A DNA stretch of 64,000 nt. It comes from JAICMB01 sp035295125 (GTDB lineage Bacteria > Acidobacteriota > Terriglobia > Bryobacterales > Bryobacteraceae). The notes beneath the pieces were generated by a model. That model ran no database searches. It was not told where the DNA came from and worked only from the letters and a program-made list of their open reading frames with translations. Every line of letters starts with the position of its first letter. Positions within the stretch are counted from its first letter, which is position 1. Of the stretch, positions 61,264 through 64,000 are shown piece after piece. Made by a program: the position numbers and the translations under genes. The stretch lies in NCBI GenBank assembly GCA_035295125.1, contig DATGJP010000084.1, positions 105,405 through 169,404 of the forward strand, written 5' to 3'.

Positions 61264-63084
61264 TCAGACATCCTTGCGAGAGATACCGAGCTTGCGCATC
61301 ATCGCATTCAAGGTTGTTCGGTGCAGTCCGAGGCGCGTGGCGGCCGTGGTAACCACTCCATTACTCTCACGAAGCACTCGAAGGATATGATCACGCTCCA
61401 CTTGTTCCAGCGTGACACTGCTGTCGATTGCCATCGCAACCGTCCGTATCTCGGCCAAAGGAGCGCGAAGGTTGGGACCTCGGGAGAGGATGACCGCCCT
61501 CTCGATGAAATTTTCCAGTTCCCGAACATTGCCCGGCCAGTTCCAGCTCACCAGTGCCTGCATGGTCTCCGCGGGGATTTTGTCGATCTGCCGGCTCATT
61601 TTCGCGGCGTATTTCTTTGTGAAGTGACGGGCGAGGATCGGTATGTCCTCGGGGTGATCGCGCAGCGGAGGCGTCGTGATCGGGAAGACTTTCAGCCGGT
61701 AGTACAGATCGCTCCGGAAGAGTTTGTCACCCATCATCTGGGTGAGATTCCGATTCGTCGCCGCTACCAACCGGACGTCAATCGGGATCGTCTTCGTGCC
61801 GCCCAGCCTCTCGAACGCCTTCTCCTGCAGGGCCCGCAGTAACTTCGGCTGCAGATCCAGCGGAATATCGCCCACCTCATCCAGGAACAGAGTTCCCCGG
61901 TGAGCCATCTCAAAACGACCAATCTTTTGCGACAAGGCGCCCGTAAAGGCCCCTCTCTCGTACCCGAACAGCTCGCTTTCGAGCAGTCCCGTTGGAATCG
62001 CGGCACAGTTCAATGTCACGAAGGGCTGTTTCTTGCGAGGACTCAGCCGATGGATGGCGCGCGACACCAACTCCTTTCCGGTACCGGTTTCGCCCAGGAT
62101 CAACACGGTCGCGTCCGTTGGTGCAACCACTTCCACCTGCCGCTGAACCCGCCGTAGCGCGGCGCTGGTGCCTACAATCTCCTCGAAATCTTCTTTGGAC
62201 TCGACGACTTCGTCTTCAATACTCTCAAACCGATCCCGTTCCCGGAGGTCCTGGACAAACGTGATCCATCGAAAGGGAGACAGCTTTAAAACCGCGGTCG
62301 CAACCAGAACGGGCACGCGGGTCCCATCCTTGCGAAGGAGCTCTTTCTCATAGGGTGTGCAGGCGCCGAACCGCAAGCTTTCCTCGTGCGCCAGATCATC
62401 GAGTGCAGAGTATTCCGGCGGCGTGAGATCGGGCCAGAGCACACGGCTGGCGACCAGATCTTCGCGGCTGTAGCCCACCATATTGAGGAACGCATCATTT
62501 GCTTCAGGAACATCATCGAACTCGCCGGACACGATGCCTGCAATGGTCGACTCCGCCGGAATTGGACGGACGCGGGCGCGACTCCGCCGCAACTTCTCGT
62601 CGCGTTCATGACGCTCGCTGAAGTCGCGCACTACTCTCGCGAAGCCCTGTAGGTCCCCGGCTTCATCGCGCAGGGCTATCGTGATGACATTGGCCCAGAA
62701 TTGTGTTCCGTCAATTCCTATATGCCAGCCTTCATTCCCGAAATGACCTTCGTTCGCGGAGCGATCCAGTTCCTGTTGCGCGGCATGCGCCCGAGGGTCC
62801 TCGTCGCCGGGATAGAGAAACGACACGTGCCGGCCCGTGGCCTCATCCACAGAATGTCCATATAAGCGCGTGGCTCCCGAATGCCAGGCGGCAATGCGCC
62901 CATCCCTGTCTAGCAAGAGCAGCGCACAATCTCGCAATAACGGGACCTCTCCGTTGCCGGCACCGGCGATGGGAATCGGTACGGATGGGTGAACTACGAT
63001 AGCCCGAAACAACGATTCGAGCTGTCTCGGGCCATTTTCCAGGAGCCAGCCCGCTCCTCGCGCTATTTGGACTTCAGAGGACAA
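61264..63084 (-). CDS. Sigma54-dependent regulator with two PAS domains
   Basis: 606 aa. Two N-terminal PAS domains (about 45-165 with RIAAWHSGATRLYGHSVDEA, and about 170-290 with VPEANDAFLNMVGYSREDLV), then the AAA+ sigma54 domain (about 305-535): Walker A LGETGTGKELVSRAIH, GAFTGA loop in FGYERGAFTGALSQ, Walker B GTLFLDEVGDIPL, and the arginine region. A Fis-type HTH ends the protein (ATRLGLHRTTLNAMMRKLGI). Activates sigma54 promoters in response to a PAS-sensed signal. Target genes unknown. Confidence 0.94.
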   Translation of the reverse strand: MSSEVQIARGAGWLLENGPRQLESLFRAIVVHPSVPIPIAGAGNGEVPLLRDCALLLLDRDGRIAAWHSGATRLYGHSVDEATGRHVSFLYPGDEDPRAHAAQQELDRSANEGHFGNEGWHIGIDGTQFWANVITIALRDEAGDLQGFARVVRDFSERHERDEKLRRSRARVRPIPAESTIAGIVSGEFDDVPEANDAFLNMVGYSREDLVASRVLWPDLTPPEYSALDDLAHEESLRFGACTPYEKELLRKDGTRVPVLVATAVLKLSPFRWITFVQDLRERDRFESIEDEVVESKEDFEEIVGTSAALRRVQRQVEVVAPTDATVLILGETGTGKELVSRAIHRLSPRKKQPFVTLNCAAIPTGLLESELFGYERGAFTGALSQKIGRFEMAHRGTLFLDEVGDIPLDLQPKLLRALQEKAFERLGGTKTIPIDVRLVAATNRNLTQMMGDKLFRSDLYYRLKVFPITTPPLRDHPEDIPILARHFTKKYAAKMSRQIDKIPAETMQALVSWNWPGNVRELENFIERAVILSRGPNLRAPLAEIRTVAMAIDSSVTLEQVERDHILRVLRESNGVVTTAATRLGLHRTTLNAMMRKLGISRKDV

Positions 63085-63112
63085 ACCTTTCTCCTAACAC
63101 ACTGTGGTTGAA

Positions 63113-63191
63113 GTCGGGCAGGCTGAATGCCGGCCCCACGTTGGCTCGCAACTTGCGCCATAAAATTGGCCCAGGCGTTTTCGCCTGCGCA
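63113..63191 (+). repeat. Three-hairpin repeat, copy C
   Basis: Full-length copy just upstream of the sigma54 regulator gene, with sequence decay in the second hairpin (ggctcgcaacttgcgccata). First and third hairpins remain well paired apart from one change (gccggccc). Confidence 0.8.
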
Positions 63192-63226
63192 CGATCGATG
63201 ACGACAGACCCCCATTACACCCGATC

Positions 63227-63607
63227 CTATTGGCGAGAGAAGAGGATGTTTTTCTGAATGTGACGGGGGTGCGCTGAGACGCTCACATACGGCACCCCCA
63301 GGAACGAGCGTGTGGTCACGGTGTCAATCTCAAGCGAATTGCATTTTTGAAGCGTCGTGTTGGCGATGAGGCGACTCAGTGCTGCGTGGATCATTTTTCC
63401 CCGGTCGAATCCGAAGGCGGTGGTCGTGAGCACGGTGGCCATATAGAAGAATGTCCATCCTTCGGTCGCCAGCTCCTTTTCGAGTTCGTACGAGGTGAGA
63501 TTATGCTTGACCGACATCCAGGCATTTGGACATGGGTCGTCTTCGAGTTGAAAGCATGACGGGCGTAGTGTGTCCTTCGCCATCAGAATGGTTCCGGGGG
63601 TGATCAT
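63227..63607 (-). CDS. Conserved hypothetical protein
   Basis: About 126 aa from ATG 63607, 8 bp after AAGGAAAG; the longer frame upstream runs through repeat copy D and is not used. The sequence looks globular: ITPGTILMAKDTLRPSCFQL, SYELEKELATEGWTFFYMAT, RLIANTTLQKCNSLEIDTV, TRSFLGVPYVSVSAHPRHIQ. Similar uncharacterised proteins occur in soil bacteria. Function unknown. Confidence 0.7.
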   Translation of the reverse strand: MITPGTILMAKDTLRPSCFQLEDDPCPNAWMSVKHNLTSYELEKELATEGWTFFYMATVLTTTAFGFDRGKMIHAALSRLIANTTLQKCNSLEIDTVTTRSFLGVPYVSVSAHPRHIQKNILFSRQ

Positions 63608-63694
63608 CGTGTCTTTCCTTTCCTTGCTGCCTTGTTTTGGGCTCAAGCGATAGGTGGTGGCGATCGGCCCGTCCTGGGGGACAGGCCTTCCGCC

Positions 63695-63788
63695 GTCGGG
63701 CAGGCTGAATGCCTGGCTGAATGCCTGCCTCACCTTGGCTCGCAACCTGTTGAGCCATGAAGATTGCGCAGGCGTTTTCGCCTGCGCA
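63695..63788 (+). repeat. Three-hairpin repeat, copy D (with internal duplication)
   Basis: Full-length copy with a 12-bp tandem duplication, ggctgaatgcct, inside the first hairpin, so that hairpin is lengthened. Second and third hairpins pair well (ggctcgcaacctgttgagcc and gcgcaggcg...cgcctgcgc). Confidence 0.85.
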
Positions 63789-63812
63789 CTGCTATACGCT
63801 GGATCCCGGTTG

Positions 63813-64000
63813 CTACTGGTGGCTCGCCAAAGCACGCGATGCGACAGGCCTGCCAATCTCTGTGCCAATCACCTCGCCCGAGATCACCAATTCCACGCGC
63901 CGATTCTGCTGCCGGCCCTCCGCGGTGTCATTGGAAGCAACGGGCTGGGTCTTGCCGAATCCCTTCGTCGTTACCGAATCAAGCGCCATTCCCTGTTGTG
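63813..64000 (-). CDS. OmpA-family protein, C-terminal end (partial)
   Basis: The frame enters from the right edge and ends at 63813 after 62 codons. It contains the OmpA peptidoglycan-binding signature: LDSVTTKGFGKTQPVASNDT, AEGRQQNRRVELVISGEVIG. This end of OmpA-like domains anchors outer-membrane proteins to peptidoglycan. The start lies outside the window. Confidence 0.85.
   Translation of the reverse strand, partial: QQGMALDSVTTKGFGKTQPVASNDTAEGRQQNRRVELVISGEVIGTEIGRPVASRALASHQ

Noticed and set aside
61090..63790. CRISPR array from the repeated gtcgggcaggctgaatgcct
   Set aside because: Copies are irregularly spaced, internally palindromic, in both orientations, and have no uniform spacers or cas genes.

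Overview
The window is GC-rich chromosomal DNA, densely packed with genes on both strands. The gene content points to a soil acidobacterium of the Bryobacterales/'Solibacter' type. I infer this from a PadR + 893-aa MacB/FtsX permease pair (the acidobacterial ADOP arrangement), two Ser/Thr kinases fused to TolB/PD40 propellers (one next to an ECF sigma factor), a large Asp-box/VPS10-type propeller, a secreted M14 peptidase, HAAS/PadR pairs and many small hairpin repeats. No rRNA, tRNA, CRISPR array, intact insertion sequence or prophage was recognised.

Layout. 1-4.6 kb: membrane protein, then PhzF and a PLP decarboxylase divergent from a MocR-type regulator. 4.6-8.7 kb: PadR, ADOP permease, MsrQ, DUF3788. 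8.7-12.4 kb: two overlapping hypothetical genes, ssb, a secreted protein and an exported methyltransferase. 12.4-15.3 kb: an LPS-core-like cluster of two family 9 glycosyltransferases, a degenerate HldE-C-like nucleotidyltransferase and an ICMT-like methyltransferase. 15.3-21 kb: GNAT, a paired small transporter, CCA-adding enzyme, XerD-like recombinase, PilZ-like/DUF6982 protein, alpha/beta hydrolase. 21-25.9 kb: M14 peptidase, then a gene-poor stretch holding a decayed cobN-like gene. 25.9-36.6 kb: TPR protein, truncated amidotransferase, exported protein, VPS10-type propeller, fused E1 dehydrogenase, penicillin acylase, dienelactone hydrolase. 36.6-47.1 kb: GNAT, TetR, HEAT, a JAMM-like/TonB fusion, APC permease, double thioredoxin, hydrolase, SRPBCC + ArsR, Gfo/Idh/MocA oxidoreductase. 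47.5-51 kb: kinase and an ankyrin pseudogene. 51.3-55.2 kb: a tight run of PadR, HAAS membrane protein, a histidine-brace (LPMO-like) secreted protein, an orphan response regulator and a 40-aa CXXCH ORF, with a c-type cytochrome divergent from it. 55.4-64 kb: XRE + membrane protein, ECF sigma + kinase, a small cluster headed by an HExxH protein, a sigma54-dependent regulator, a conserved hypothetical, and the 3' end of an OmpA-family gene at the right edge.

The most interesting items are the redox-flavoured LPMO-like locus (51.3-54.7 kb), the unrecognised HExxH/small-protein cluster (59.6-61.1 kb), a dispersed three-hairpin repeat with six full or partial copies, a near-perfect 26-bp palindrome covering the ribosome binding site of an SRPBCC/ArsR pair, and the cobN remnant. 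All functional statements come from reading motifs by eye; no database search was run.
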